18,642 nt of DNA from Bacteroidales bacterium (GCA_004555055.1 SFJN01000030.1:1-18642); one strand, 5' to 3'; positions 1-7,786 are shown, counted from the stretch's first letter. Notes: a model not told the origin generated them from the letters alone. Translations and numbers: made by a program.

Positions 1-646
1 GAAAATCTAGAATTTTCATGACAATGTTCCGTGTCCCTTCCAGAGCGAAAGGCGAGGCTAATTTGCATGATTTGCAATGTTAATATATCAAACAGAAAGT
101 CTCTCCGGATTGCAAATTCTGCGTCGGTTGTCCTAAAATGCCGGGTTTTAGGCCTAATATTACGAAAAAGGGCATGAAAAATGCGGTTCGGAAGGGTGAA
201 AACATCGGACTTCTCGAGCATAAACATCCGTACTTTTAGGGCAAAACATCGGAACTTTGTGTCGAAGAAGTCCGATGTTTCTGCATTTCCGGTCGAAAAT
301 GCCGGGAATAACCCCTTTTCTCCGATTTTGCAATATTTCGGAGCGGTGATGCCCTCGGTGGCTTCCGTGGCCCTTCTCGGGGCGTTAACGACGGTTGTCG
401 GCAGCAAAAATAAGCGGTGAAGCTGCAGCTGAAAAATATTGCACACTCGTTCGTTTTCGTCACAATTCCCCGTGGTCTCGGACAGGGTTTGGCTCCGATT
501 TTTAGGTGTACAGTTCCCTTTGTTTCGTTCTGCTCTCCGTTCGGCGGTGGCGTGGCTCCGGTATCCCTTGTCCTTTTTGTCTGAACGGAGTGGACGGATG
601 GTCTATGAAAAGACTGAAAACCGCGGTTCCATCGCGAAAATATGCA
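1..646. other. Gene-free stretch with repeat copy A
   Basis: I see no convincing protein gene here. Open frames on both strands lack signal peptides, family motifs or plausible starts, and the plus-strand frame from 181 is largely made of the 81-nt repeat at 200-280. Small inverted repeats are present: GAAAAT/ATTTTC at 1-17 on the window edge, and CCTAAAA/TTTTAGG at 132-152. The stretch lies beyond the terminator of the minus-strand operon to its right. Confidence 0.6.
200..280 (+). repeat. 81-nt palindromic repeat element, copy A
   Basis: The element starts with AAACATCGGACTTCT and ends with AGAAGTCCGATGTTT, giving terminal inverted repeats of about 18 bp with one offset base. Between them lie two more copies of the motif AAACATC(C/G)G(n)ACTTT, at about 222 and 244, both in forward orientation. 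The reverse complement of 14601-14681 aligns to it over all 81 positions without a gap, with about 62 identical bases counted by hand. The outer arms and the forward-forward-forward-reverse order are conserved. It overlaps no convincing gene. Confidence 0.85.
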
Positions 647-648
647 GA

Positions 649-695
649 AAACGGGGCGCACTGACAGGTGCTGTCCTGGTCAGTGCGCCCCGTTT
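649..695 (-). terminator. Strong hairpin terminator of the cohesin/dockerin operon
   Basis: A 17-bp perfect stem pairs 649-665 with 679-695, and AGG/CCT inside the loop can extend it. Read on the minus strand, the stem is followed by a T-rich run (GTTTTCTGCATATTTT). It lies 78 bp past the stop codon of the 55-residue gene, as expected for a Rho-independent terminator of the minus-strand operon. Confidence 0.7.
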
Positions 696-773
696 CCGGC
701 ATGGTGCTGTGGAGTGGTGTCTGTGCCACATCCGGGAGTGTGGAATGCAGTTCCGCAGATTCCACCTTATTTG

Positions 774-941
774 TCAGTCGTCAAGGAGCTTGTAGGTCCA
801 TTTGTTCTGGTTGTCCTCGCGGCGGTTGGAGTCGGCTTCATCGCCTTCGTTTCCTTCACCTCCATAGGAGAGGCAGAGCATGGGACCTTCCTTATAGATA
901 GGGTATCGGATGACTTGTGGGGGGATGTATTTCTTTTTCAT
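774..941 (-). CDS. 55-residue small protein of unknown function
   Basis: ATG at 941 opens a 55-codon frame ending with TGA at 774-776. The protein begins MKKKYIPPQVIRYPIYKEGP, continues MLCLSYGGEGNEGDEADSNR and ends in a charged, Asn-rich tail with KWTYKLLDD. It resembles the short Bacteroidales proteins that start MKKxYxxP, have a short hydrophobic 'LxxS' patch and a Gly/Asp/Asn-rich remainder. Their function is unknown to me. It starts 35 bp after the 395-residue secreted protein on the same strand, and a strong terminator follows 78 bp later, so it is probably the last gene of that operon. No signal peptide or membrane segment is visible. The start-to-stop span is clean and the flanking context fits, but a frame this short could still be chance. 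Confidence 0.6.
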   Translation of the reverse strand: MKKKYIPPQVIRYPIYKEGPMLCLSYGGEGNEGDEADSNRREDNQNKWTYKLLDD

Positions 942-942
942 G

Positions 943-982
943 ACTGTGATGCGTATTTATTTACTGTGATGCGTATTTATTT
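943..982. repeat. Tandem duplication of a 20-bp unit
   Basis: The unit ACTGTGATGCGTATTTATTT occurs twice, perfectly, at 943-962 and 963-982. The second copy contains the TAA stop codon (977-979, minus strand) of the 395-residue gene. The first copy lies just upstream of the small protein's start codon at 941. The duplication therefore sets the spacing between two genes of one operon. Confidence 0.9.
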
Positions 983-2164
983 GATGAGGATTTTCTGTCC
1001 TTCCCGGATGTAGACTCCGTTTTGGGCTTTTTCTGTGCGGCGTCCCTGCAGGTCGTACGTGGTGTTTGCTTTGTCGGTAGCCATGTTTTCGATGCCTGTC
1101 GGCGTGCCGTTGTTCACCACGATGCGGAGCGATGTGCTTTGTGCCTCGTTGAAGTGGAACATTCCGGATTCGAAATATCCGCGTAGCGCGCTGATTTTTG
1201 CGTTGCCGTTGACTTTCCAGAGCATGTTGTCCTTGATGTAGTATCCGTCTGTGATGGTCTGCTTCTCCACCCCTACCAGGTCGACATTGTTCGCCGTGGC
1301 CTCTACGCTGCCGAGCACCAGTGCAGGAGTGCCTTTGGTGTATGAGGTTTCCTCATCGAAAGTTACGGTGTTATCGTTGTTTCCGGTGACAATATAGTGG
1401 GGGAATGTGGCATCGAACGGCAGGTTCACCGTGATGTATTTGTCTTCGGCAACGGTACGTTTGAAGGAGGCTGTGGCCAGTGTCAGCGGTGTTCCCTCCG
1501 GAGCCCGCACATTGCGTGCGTCCACGTAGTGGAATGTACCGTTGAGGGCGGTGGCGGCAGTGAGGTCGAGCGTCTGGAGTGCGGTCGAGGGTTCCTGTGC
1601 CAGGGCCTCGTTGACGAAGGTGGGCACGACGCCCGAGAGCGCCAATGTGGCTTCTTCGGGGTCTCCAACACGCACATACGAGGTGGTCTCGGCAATTCGG
1701 ATGTTGCTGCTTACGTCTGTCGCGCTGTTGGCAATGTCTATGTCCTTTATCGTTATGGGGTAGTATCCGGCGGGTGTTCCCTCGGGAACATTCACTTTGA
1801 TGCTTACTATGTCCCCCGAGTTTCCGCTGAATCCGGTGGTGGTTGTGCTGTAAATGATATAGTTAATCAGCCCTGTGTCATTGTGCTCGTTATTTTGTAG
1901 GGTAGCAACAATGTCGCCAAACTTGTCTTTTGGTGCTCTGTCTCCGAAGGTGCCCGAACTTCCGACCCCCCATCCTTTAGGTAATACGATGCTGAATTCC
2001 AAAGCGCGCACGTTGTCCATGTTCGGATTGTTCAGCGTCAGCGTGATGGTTCCGACGCTACCCGCCGTGAGGTTTTGGGGGACGACTCCGAATTCATCGT
2101 AATCCTGTGCCGAAGCAAAGAGCGAAAATGCGGTGGCGAGGAGTGAAGATACGTATTTTCTCAT
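977..2164 (-). CDS. Secreted cohesin-like protein with C-terminal sorting-type tail
   Basis: The 395-residue protein begins with a signal peptide (MRKYVSSLLATAFSLFASAQ), so it is exported. Residues about 25-170 have the sequence character of a cohesin-like beta-sandwich: alternating beta strands, 'ALEFSIVLPKGW' and 'GDIVSIKVNVPEGTPAGYYP'. The middle part is a beta-rich region of a type frequent in Prevotella secreted proteins. The last 30 residues (TYDLQGRR...NGVYIREGQKILIK) resemble the type IX secretion C-terminal signal or a related anchoring tail. It starts 12 bp after the stop of the dockerin-bearing gene, which implies co-transcription. No enzyme motif is visible. The cohesin assignment rests on pattern alone. 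A role in binding a partner at the cell surface is inference. Confidence 0.85.
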   Translation of the reverse strand: MRKYVSSLLATAFSLFASAQDYDEFGVVPQNLTAGSVGTITLTLNNPNMDNVRALEFSIVLPKGWGVGSSGTFGDRAPKDKFGDIVATLQNNEHNDTGLINYIIYSTTTTGFSGNSGDIVSIKVNVPEGTPAGYYPITIKDIDIANSATDVSSNIRIAETTSYVRVGDPEEATLALSGVVPTFVNEALAQEPSTALQTLDLTAATALNGTFHYVDARNVRAPEGTPLTLATASFKRTVAEDKYITVNLPFDATFPHYIVTGNNDNTVTFDEETSYTKGTPALVLGSVEATANNVDLVGVEKQTITDGYYIKDNMLWKVNGNAKISALRGYFESGMFHFNEAQSTSLRIVVNNGTPTGIENMATDKANTTYDLQGRRTEKAQNGVYIREGQKILIK

Positions 2165-2176
2165 TTTAATATCTGC

Positions 2177-2785
2177 TTAGTTGATGAGGAGTTGTGCCAA
2201 TGCTACAAGGTCGTTCACCTCTACTGTGCCGTTGCCGTTCACGTCGGCTGCGTCGAGGTCAAGCCCTTCGGTGTCGCCACCGATGATGATGCTTGCCAGT
2301 GCAATCAGGTCGTTCACGGTGAGCGTACCGTCGCGGTTGACATCGCCGGCAAGTGTCGCGGTGGCATTGGGCAGGTCTACTTCTGCGGGAGTGGCATCGG
2401 CAAAGATGATGTTGCTCAGGGTGATGGGTTCGTTGCCCTTGTCGCTGAGCGCCATCGTGAAGAGGACTTCACCGCTTTCACCGCTGATGCTGCTGTTGCT
2501 GAGGTTGTATGCCAGCACGCGCACCACATTGTCGGTAGTGTTGATGGTGTTGTACGCCAGCACAAAGTCGTTTTCACTCAGACGGACGCCCTTGACGGGG
2601 GCCTCGGTGGTGACGCCTTCTGGAAGGTCGATGTCCATCTGAAACGCCACAAAGGTGGTGGTGTTTGTCAGCGTCACCTTCAGTGTGTTCCCCTCAAGAC
2701 GGGCCTTGACGACGTCAGTGTCGGCAGCCCACAGGGCAAAGGTGCCGGTGAACAGCAATGTGAGAAAGAGTATGGTTTTCTTCAT
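2177..2785 (-). CDS. Secreted cohesin-like protein with C-terminal type I dockerin
   Basis: The start is placed at the ATG at 2785 because it gives a clean signal peptide (MKKTILFLTLLFTGTFALWA); a longer in-frame start 120 bp upstream only adds 40 residues of poor character. The mature protein has a cohesin-like beta domain (about residues 22-140, with 'FVAFQMDIDLPEGV' and 'GEVLFTMALSDKG'). A dockerin follows at residues 147-202, with two calcium-loop/helix repeats, DVNRDGTLTVNDLIALASII and DVNGNGTVEVNDLVALAQLL. The ligand positions read D-N-D-T-D and D-N-N-E-D. Total length is 202 residues. It is the first gene of a three-gene minus-strand unit. In clostridial cellulosomes dockerins bind cohesins. 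Whether this dockerin pairs with its own N-terminal domain, with the neighbour, or with another partner is not shown here. Confidence 0.87.
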   Translation of the reverse strand: MKKTILFLTLLFTGTFALWAADTDVVKARLEGNTLKVTLTNTTTFVAFQMDIDLPEGVTTEAPVKGVRLSENDFVLAYNTINTTDNVVRVLAYNLSNSSISGESGEVLFTMALSDKGNEPITLSNIIFADATPAEVDLPNATATLAGDVNRDGTLTVNDLIALASIIIGGDTEGLDLDAADVNGNGTVEVNDLVALAQLLIN

Positions 2786-2902
2786 GTATGTGGAATTTTC
2801 GGTGTGGCAAGGGACCGTTCCCAGGGCGGTGTCCGTATTTGACGCTGCCTTTGTGGGGCAGAAGGGTAGCGGACCTTGGATAAAAATCCCTAAAAACGCT
2901 TG

Positions 2903-2910
2903 CAAATTTA
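2903..2910 (-). promoter_or_regulatory. Likely -7 element for the cohesin/dockerin operon
   Basis: On the minus strand this reads TAAATTTG, a full match to the Bacteroidetes TAnnTTTG -7 element. No clear TTTG lies 19-20 bp upstream. The implied leader to the ATG at 2785 is about 110 nt and contains a small CTGCC/GGCAG hairpin (2845-2861). Confidence 0.45.
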
Positions 2911-3069
2911 TAAAAATATTCCGTTTTGCTGCGGATAAAGGCCACTTATTGTGCCCGTTTTTACCGAAATCCCGGGAAAATATGCAGTAAAGGGAGAAAA
3001 AACACCTTTGGAACTTCTACTTTTCTGCGTGTGCGTACATTGTTTGTAAATCCGCGAATCGTCTGACTT

Positions 3070-3738
3070 TCACGTGTTTTGCGCTCCCCGGATGCTGTGG
3101 CGAAGCACCAGCCGGCTCTCCGGCCCCATATTGAAAAGCAGGTCAATGATGGAAAGATTGGGGAGAAAACCGTGGCGGAGGCCAAAGACCTGGAAATACG
3201 GAACCGGATGGAACGCAGGGTCGGTGTCGTAGGGCAGTTTCGGGCGGATGCTTTGGCGGAAATCGTGTACAGGTTCCTTGCTGGTCAGTCTGAGGGCCTC
3301 GGTGTCGAGATAAGGACCGTTGTTCACGCAGACATCGGGATGGTACTCAAGGAGGTCGAGGACAAGATGTTGCAGGGCTTCGTTGAAATCGACAAGAAAG
3401 CGGTAGTCCCGGTTGAAGACCGCAAGGAAATCGTCGGCGTAGTATTCAAAGAATGCACTGCGGTCGTATGCCGAGACGATGGCCTGCCAGTGTTGGTGGC
3501 GCCATTTGCCGTGCTCGCTGATGCGGATGTCGCGCATGCAGGTCTGTGATGTCCCCGTTGCTTCGGTAACAACGGGTATGGTGAGTGCCAGCGGTCCGTC
3601 GTCGGCAGCGATGATGCAGCGGTTGCGGTAGGTCTGTTTCACATAGTGGTCGGCACGCTCCTCCACAATGCGTTCTCCACTGAAGAGCTTGGTGTAGTAA
3701 TGTATGGGGGCCAGATAGGCAGAGGTGAGAAGGAACAT
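3070..3738 (-). CDS. WbqC-family protein
   Basis: The 222-residue protein starts MFLLTSAYLAPIHYYTKLF and continues with features of the WbqC family: an N-terminal 'YLAPIHYY' segment, 'YRNRCIIAADDGPLALTIPV', and 'HWQAIVSAYDRSAFFEYYADDF'. Family length is usually about 200-230 residues. WbqC proteins are named after a polysaccharide-locus gene, and their biochemical role is not settled. Here it follows dapB and lepB on the same strand, an order I recall in other Bacteroidales. A clear terminator separates it from lepB by about 140 bp, so it probably has its own promoter, though I found no consensus element. No signal peptide is visible, so a cytoplasmic location is likely. Confidence 0.88.
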   Translation of the reverse strand: MFLLTSAYLAPIHYYTKLFSGERIVEERADHYVKQTYRNRCIIAADDGPLALTIPVVTEATGTSQTCMRDIRISEHGKWRHQHWQAIVSAYDRSAFFEYYADDFLAVFNRDYRFLVDFNEALQHLVLDLLEYHPDVCVNNGPYLDTEALRLTSKEPVHDFRQSIRPKLPYDTDPAFHPVPYFQVFGLRHGFLPNLSIIDLLFNMGPESRLVLRHSIRGAQNT

Positions 3739-3876
3739 GGGGACAGTGTGCTGAAATATGCGGTGAAATCGCGTTTTTTATAGGTTCCTCTGTGTGGCGG
3801 ACAGGTGTCCTGTGTTGTGGTGATTCCGTCGGAAAGCCTTGTTTTGCGGCCTCTGTTATGGCGGTATATGAAAAAA

Positions 3877-3901
3877 GGGTACGGCCTTTTCAGCCGTACC
3901 C
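3877..3901 (-). terminator. Rho-independent terminator after lepB
   Basis: GGGTACGGC at 3877-3885 pairs perfectly with GCCGTACCC at 3893-3901 around a 7-nt loop. On the minus strand the stem is followed directly by TTTTTT. It begins 20 bp past the lepB stop. Confidence 0.92.
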
Positions 3902-3920
3902 ACGGTGATGCGGTGTAGTG

Positions 3921-5450
3921 TCACTTGATGTCGCTAACCCACTTGAAGCAGCGCGAGAATCGCAGGTGCCCGTTGGTCCAGCCGTAGTCCTTGTCGGTCG
4001 AGAGCCAGATGAAGAGCGGCTTGCCCACAATGTGGTCTTCAGGTACGAAGCCCCAGAAGCGGCTGTCGGCAGAATTGTCGCGGTTGTCGCCCTGCATCCA
4101 GTAATAGTTCATCTTGAAGGTGTAGTCCTTGGCCTCTTTTCCGTTGATGAAGATGCGGTTGTCGCGCACTTCCAGACTGTTTCCTTCGTATTCGCGGATG
4201 CAACGTTCGTAGATGGCAATGTTTTCCATTGTGAGGTCCAGCTTCTGTCCGCGAGCCGGAATCCATACCGGACCGTAGTTGGCGGTGGACCATCCGGTGG
4301 TCATGTTCAGCGGGTAGAGCAGTTCGTCGAGCGCAGGTGCGGGGCGGAGCACACGGCAGAACTCAGGATGCTGCTCCAGCACAGCCTTTGCGCCACGTGT
4401 GAGCGGCATGCAGACGATGTTCTCTCCGGCAGGATTGCTCAAGTCTTCCTCCGTAATGCCGTTGTCTTGCATGAAGTCGGGGTCACCGGTGAGCCATTCC
4501 GACACATCGTTCATGGTGTATCCGCCTTCGCGGAGGTGTGCCGGAGTGTATCCACGGAGGGCATTCCAGTTCTTCCACTCCACATAGTAGGCCTGCTGTG
4601 CCAGTTCAGGTGTGGGCAGTGCCTTGCCGTCGATGTATACGATGTTGTCCTTTACCTGTAGGGTCTGTCCGGCCTTTCCGACGCAACGCTTGACATAGTT
4701 TTCGCGGCGGTCGACCGGTCGGCTGATGATTTCGCCGTATTCTTCGGGGTGCTGTGCCACATAGGAACGTCCGGTCTTGTAGAGGACGCTGTAGGCCTCG
4801 CGCTGCTTGGCCAGAGGAAGCGTGTCGGAAGGAAGTTCGCACTGCAGAATCTGGCGTCCGAGGTCGTAGCACAGACGGTAGAAGTCGGCCCCCTGGGTAT
4901 AGGTGGCTACGGTGTCTCCGGCGGGATAGGTGAAGACCACAATGTCTCCGACCTCAATGCTCTCAAGACCTTTCACGCGGCGGTATTCCCACTTCGGCCA
5001 TTCGATGTAGCTCTTTCCTCCGCCGAGCCATGCCGGCATATTGTGTTGGGTGAGGGGCATGGTGAGGGGGGTGGTGGGGATGCGCGGCCCGTAGTTGACC
5101 TTCGATACGAGGAGATAGTCGCCGGTCAGCAGGCTTTTCTCCAGCGATGACGAGGGAATGACGAAATTCTGGAAGAAGAAAAGGTTGAGGAAATAGATGG
5201 CGACACCGGCAAATACCAGGGCATCCACCCACGACATGATGCCTCGGAATACCGGATTTTCAAGGTCGCGCCACCATCCCCAGTTGATTTTGTGGGTGAT
5301 GTAGGCGTCGTAGATGAAGGGGATGACGATGATTCCCCACCAGCATCCTACCCAATAGAGGAAGGCACAGTAGAGTGCGATGAGGATGATGCAGGCCGGC
5401 CAGTTTCGGCGTGTCGGGGAATTGTCGGTACGTTGGTTTTTCTTGACCAT
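3921..5450 (-). CDS. lepB: Signal peptidase I (S26 family) with large insertions
   Basis: Signal peptidase I cleaves signal peptides from exported preproteins at the outer face of the inner membrane. The start is set at the ATG at 5450 (MVKKNQRTDN); an upstream in-frame start would run into the dapB spacer. Two hydrophobic segments lie at about residues 17-45 and 70-90. The catalytic serine is in PSSSL (S102), and the general-base lysine is in NYVKRCVG (K254). The C-terminal box GDNRDNSADSRFWGFVPEDH is intact. At 509 residues it is much longer than the E. coli enzyme (about 324). The extra length lies between the serine and lysine boxes and between the lysine box and the GDNRDN box, as is usual in Bacteroidetes. 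Only 59 bp separate it from dapB upstream, so the two are probably co-transcribed. Confidence 0.95.
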   Translation of the reverse strand: MVKKNQRTDNSPTRRNWPACIILIALYCAFLYWVGCWWGIIVIPFIYDAYITHKINWGWWRDLENPVFRGIMSWVDALVFAGVAIYFLNLFFFQNFVIPSSSLEKSLLTGDYLLVSKVNYGPRIPTTPLTMPLTQHNMPAWLGGGKSYIEWPKWEYRRVKGLESIEVGDIVVFTYPAGDTVATYTQGADFYRLCYDLGRQILQCELPSDTLPLAKQREAYSVLYKTGRSYVAQHPEEYGEIISRPVDRRENYVKRCVGKAGQTLQVKDNIVYIDGKALPTPELAQQAYYVEWKNWNALRGYTPAHLREGGYTMNDVSEWLTGDPDFMQDNGITEEDLSNPAGENIVCMPLTRGAKAVLEQHPEFCRVLRPAPALDELLYPLNMTTGWSTANYGPVWIPARGQKLDLTMENIAIYERCIREYEGNSLEVRDNRIFINGKEAKDYTFKMNYYWMQGDNRDNSADSRFWGFVPEDHIVGKPLFIWLSTDKDYGWTNGHLRFSRCFKWVSDIK

Positions 5451-5509
5451 GGATGTATGGTGTGTTTGGGAGTGATGTCTAATAGTCTTTCGATATTCTG
5501 CGGGACGAA

Positions 5510-6268
5510 TCAGAATGTGAAAAGGTCGTCGATGGTCTGCCATCCCGAGTGTGTAGCAAGGAATTCGGCGGCCAGTACGGCTCCGAGAGCAAAGCCCTCG
5601 CGGGTGTGGGCCGAATGGGTGATGCTGATCATGTCGGCGGGCGAGTCGTAGGTGACGGTGTGTATGCCCGGCACCTCGTCGCGGCGGATGGCATCGATGC
5701 GGAGCATGTTGGCCGGTGTGTCGGTCGAGCCAGTCACGGTGCCGTCGGCCTCGTGCACCACGCCCTTGGTCCAGGTGGCCTTGCGTTGCAATTCTTCGCA
5801 GGCCTGTTCGGCAAGTGTGATAGCTGTGCCGGAAGGTGCGTCAAGTTTGTGGATGTGATGTGTCTCCTCGAGGGTGACATCGTACTGCGGGAAGCGGTTC
5901 ATGATGCGGGCAAGGTGGCGGTTGACGGCGCGGAAGATGGCGACGCCGACGCTGAAGTTGCTGCTCCAGAGCAGGGTGTTCCCTTCTTCGCGGCAGAGAC
6001 GCTGCATTTCGTCCAGCACATCGCCCTTCAGCCAGCCGGTGCTTCCGCTTACCACCTTTACATGACGCTCAAAACAGCGGCGGACATTGCCCTCCGCCAC
6101 CTGCGGAGCGGTGAATTCGATGGCCACTTCAGCCGAGCGGAAAGCCTCGCTGTCCATGTCGGCGATGTTGTCGATGTCGATGATGGACACGATTTCGTGT
6201 CCGCGTTGGCGGGCGATGGTCTCTATCATGTGGCCCATCTTGCCATATCCTATAAGGGCTATTTTCAT
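5510..6268 (-). CDS. dapB: 4-hydroxy-tetrahydrodipicolinate reductase
   Basis: DapB reduces 4-hydroxy-tetrahydrodipicolinate with NAD(P)H, the second committed step of the diaminopimelate/lysine pathway, which also supplies peptidoglycan. The N-terminus MKIALIGYGKMGHMIE carries the glycine-rich nucleotide-binding loop. 'VVSGSTGW' follows the Rossmann domain. The signature ETHHIHKLDAPSGTA holds the catalytic pair H137/K141. At 252 residues it is slightly shorter than the E. coli enzyme (273), as is common in Bacteroidetes. It heads the minus-strand dapB-lepB unit. The likely promoter lies about 230 bp upstream, leaving a long untranslated leader. Confidence 0.96.
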   Translation of the reverse strand: MKIALIGYGKMGHMIETIARQRGHEIVSIIDIDNIADMDSEAFRSAEVAIEFTAPQVAEGNVRRCFERHVKVVSGSTGWLKGDVLDEMQRLCREEGNTLLWSSNFSVGVAIFRAVNRHLARIMNRFPQYDVTLEETHHIHKLDAPSGTAITLAEQACEELQRKATWTKGVVHEADGTVTGSTDTPANMLRIDAIRRDEVPGIHTVTYDSPADMISITHSAHTREGFALGAVLAAEFLATHSGWQTIDDLFTF

Positions 6269-6500
6269 CGTTTCCAGGTGTGGGTCCTATTAATTAGCTT
6301 TGGTTTCCATGCCCCGTCAGGCGCTGTGGTGCGGCAAACATGGGGAAAGACTCCGGAAAATGCCGGTGTGATGCCTTTCTCCACTACTTGAGGCAGGGAC
6401 TTTGGAGGCCAAGGCGCAACCCGTTTCAAAGAAAGAAAAACGTGTGGTGGTAATTAATATAACCCACCTAATAAGTAATCGTATGTGCGAAAAAGCTGTG

Positions 6501-6532
6501 CAAAATTACGCCAAAACGGCTTATTTGCCAAA
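6501..6532 (-). promoter_or_regulatory. Likely dapB promoter
   Basis: On the minus strand TTTG (6529-6532) is followed after 20 bp by TAATTTTG (6501-6508), matching the Bacteroidetes TTTG-N19/20-TAnnTTTG pattern. Transcription would start near 6495, leaving a leader of about 227 nt before the dapB ATG at 6268. Confidence 0.6.
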
Positions 6533-6590
6533 TGTTTTGCTGATTTTCAGCGCATTTCCTCAGGTGACGTATGGTTAAGACCCTATTTTT

Positions 6591-6621
6591 TTTGCCGTTT
6601 CGCCTTTTTCATTTAATTTTG
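6591..6621 (+). promoter_or_regulatory. Likely ychF promoter
   Basis: TTTG at 6591-6594, a 19-bp spacer and TAATTTTG at 6614-6621 match the Bacteroidetes primary sigma factor consensus fully. The predicted start leaves about 35 nt before the ATG at 6663. The intervening sequence is A-rich, as is usual for translation initiation in this phylum, and has no strong Shine-Dalgarno sequence. Confidence 0.75.
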
Positions 6622-6662
6622 CCGCAAGTATAAATGCACAAACATACAAGAGAAATTATAGA

Positions 6663-7766
6663 ATGAGTCTTAAATGCGGCATTGTGGGTCTGCCCAACGT
6701 GGGAAAGTCGACCCTCTTCAATTGCTTGAGCAACGCCAAAGCCCAGAGCGCTAACTTCCCTTTTTGCACCATAGAACCCAATGTGGGTGTCATCACCGTA
6801 CCCGATGAACGTCTGGCAGTCCTTGCCCCGATGGTCAACACTACCAAAATCGTTCCTACGACAGTTGAGATCGTTGACATTGCAGGTCTTGTAAAAGGAG
6901 CCTCCAAGGGTGAAGGACTTGGCAACCAATTCCTTGGCAATATCCGCGAAACCGACGCCATCATCCATGTCCTCCGTTGCTTCGACGACGACAATGTTGT
7001 ACATGTGGACGGTACCGTCGATCCTGTCCGTGACAAGGAAATCATCGACACCGAGTTGCAGCTCAAGGACCTTGAGACGTGCGAGAACCGCATCAAGAAG
7101 GTAGAAAAGGTGGCCCAGGTGGGCGGCGACAAGAATGCACGCATCGAATACGATGTGCTTTGTGCCTACCGCGAAGCCCTCCTTGCCGGAAAGAACGCCC
7201 GCAGCGTGGAGTTCGACAGCAAGGAAGAGCAGGTTGCCGCAAAGGGACTTTTCCTGCTGACTTCGAAGCCCGTCCTCTATGTCTGCAATGTGGACGAAAG
7301 CGCAGCCGCCGGCGGAAATGCCTATGTGGAGGCTGTCCGTGAGGCTGTGAAGGACGAAAATGCCGAAATACTTGTGGTGGCTGCCCAGACGGAAGCCGAC
7401 ATTGCCGAACTCGAGACGTACGAAGAACGTCAGGAATTCCTCAATGACCTCGGACTTGAGGAGAGCGGTTGCAACCGTCTCATCAAGGCTGCCTACAAGA
7501 TGCTCCAGCTCGAGACCTTCATCACCGCCGGTGAAATGGAGGTAAAGGCATGGACCTACCGCAAGGGTTGGAAAGCCCCGCAGTGTGCCGGTGTCATCCA
7601 TACCGACTTCGAACGTGGATTCATCCGTGCCCAGGTCATCAAGTACGATGATTTCGTGCGTCTCGGTAGCGAAAGTGCCGTACGCGATGCCGGACTGCTC
7701 CACATCGAGGGTAAGGACTATGTGGTACAGGACGGAGATATCATGCATTTCCTCTTTAACGTGTAG
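6663..7766 (+). CDS. ychF: Ribosome-associated P-loop ATPase YchF/Obg-like
   Basis: YchF is a universally conserved Obg-family P-loop protein that prefers ATP over GTP, binds ribosomes and modulates stress responses. The N-terminus MSLKCGIVGLPNVGKSTLFN has the G1 loop, followed by 'VEIVDIAGLVKGASKGEGLG' (the G3 DxxG motif with the family's conserved extension). The C-terminus ends in a TGS domain ('MEVKAWTYRKGWKAPQCAGV', 'VIKYDDFVRLGSESAVRDAG', 'GKDYVVQDGDIMHFLFNV'). At 367 residues it is family-typical. Lgt starts 20 bp after its stop, so the two are probably co-transcribed from the promoter at 6591-6621. Confidence 0.97.
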   Translation: MSLKCGIVGLPNVGKSTLFNCLSNAKAQSANFPFCTIEPNVGVITVPDERLAVLAPMVNTTKIVPTTVEIVDIAGLVKGASKGEGLGNQFLGNIRETDAIIHVLRCFDDDNVVHVDGTVDPVRDKEIIDTELQLKDLETCENRIKKVEKVAQVGGDKNARIEYDVLCAYREALLAGKNARSVEFDSKEEQVAAKGLFLLTSKPVLYVCNVDESAAAGGNAYVEAVREAVKDENAEILVVAAQTEADIAELETYEERQEFLNDLGLEESGCNRLIKAAYKMLQLETFITAGEMEVKAWTYRKGWKAPQCAGVIHTDFERGFIRAQVIKYDDFVRLGSESAVRDAGLLHIEGKDYVVQDGDIMHFLFNV

Positions 7767-7786
7767 ACTTGACAGCGTACTTGGTT

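Larger units (their letters stand above)
6269..6662. promoter_or_regulatory. Divergent intergenic region between dapB and ychF
   Basis: This 394-bp stretch contains no gene. It holds back-to-back promoters for dapB and ychF (separate entries) and an approximately 227-nt leader in front of dapB. In the leader, GGTGG (6446-6450) can pair with CCACC (6464-6468), and TTGG/CCAA forms a small hairpin around 6401-6411. No riboswitch consensus, including that of the lysine riboswitch, could be recognised. Confidence 0.6.

Noticed and set aside
1..20. Minus-strand ATG at 20 (MKILDF...) that could start a gene running off the left edge
   Set aside because: Only six codons are visible, no TAnnTTTG promoter lies upstream on that strand, and the same bases form a short inverted repeat.
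181..420. Plus-strand frame of 79 codons in the left gene-free region
   Set aside because: Much of it is the 81-nt repeat element read as codons, and it has no signal peptide or family motif. The repeat explains the open frame better than a gene.
6269..6500. Lysine riboswitch in the dapB leader
   Set aside because: I looked for its conserved blocks on the minus strand and could not identify them. Only short generic hairpins were found.
6609..7748. Long minus-strand frame (379 codons) opposite ychF
   Set aside because: It is the antisense shadow of a well-recognised ychF. Its protein shows no family features.
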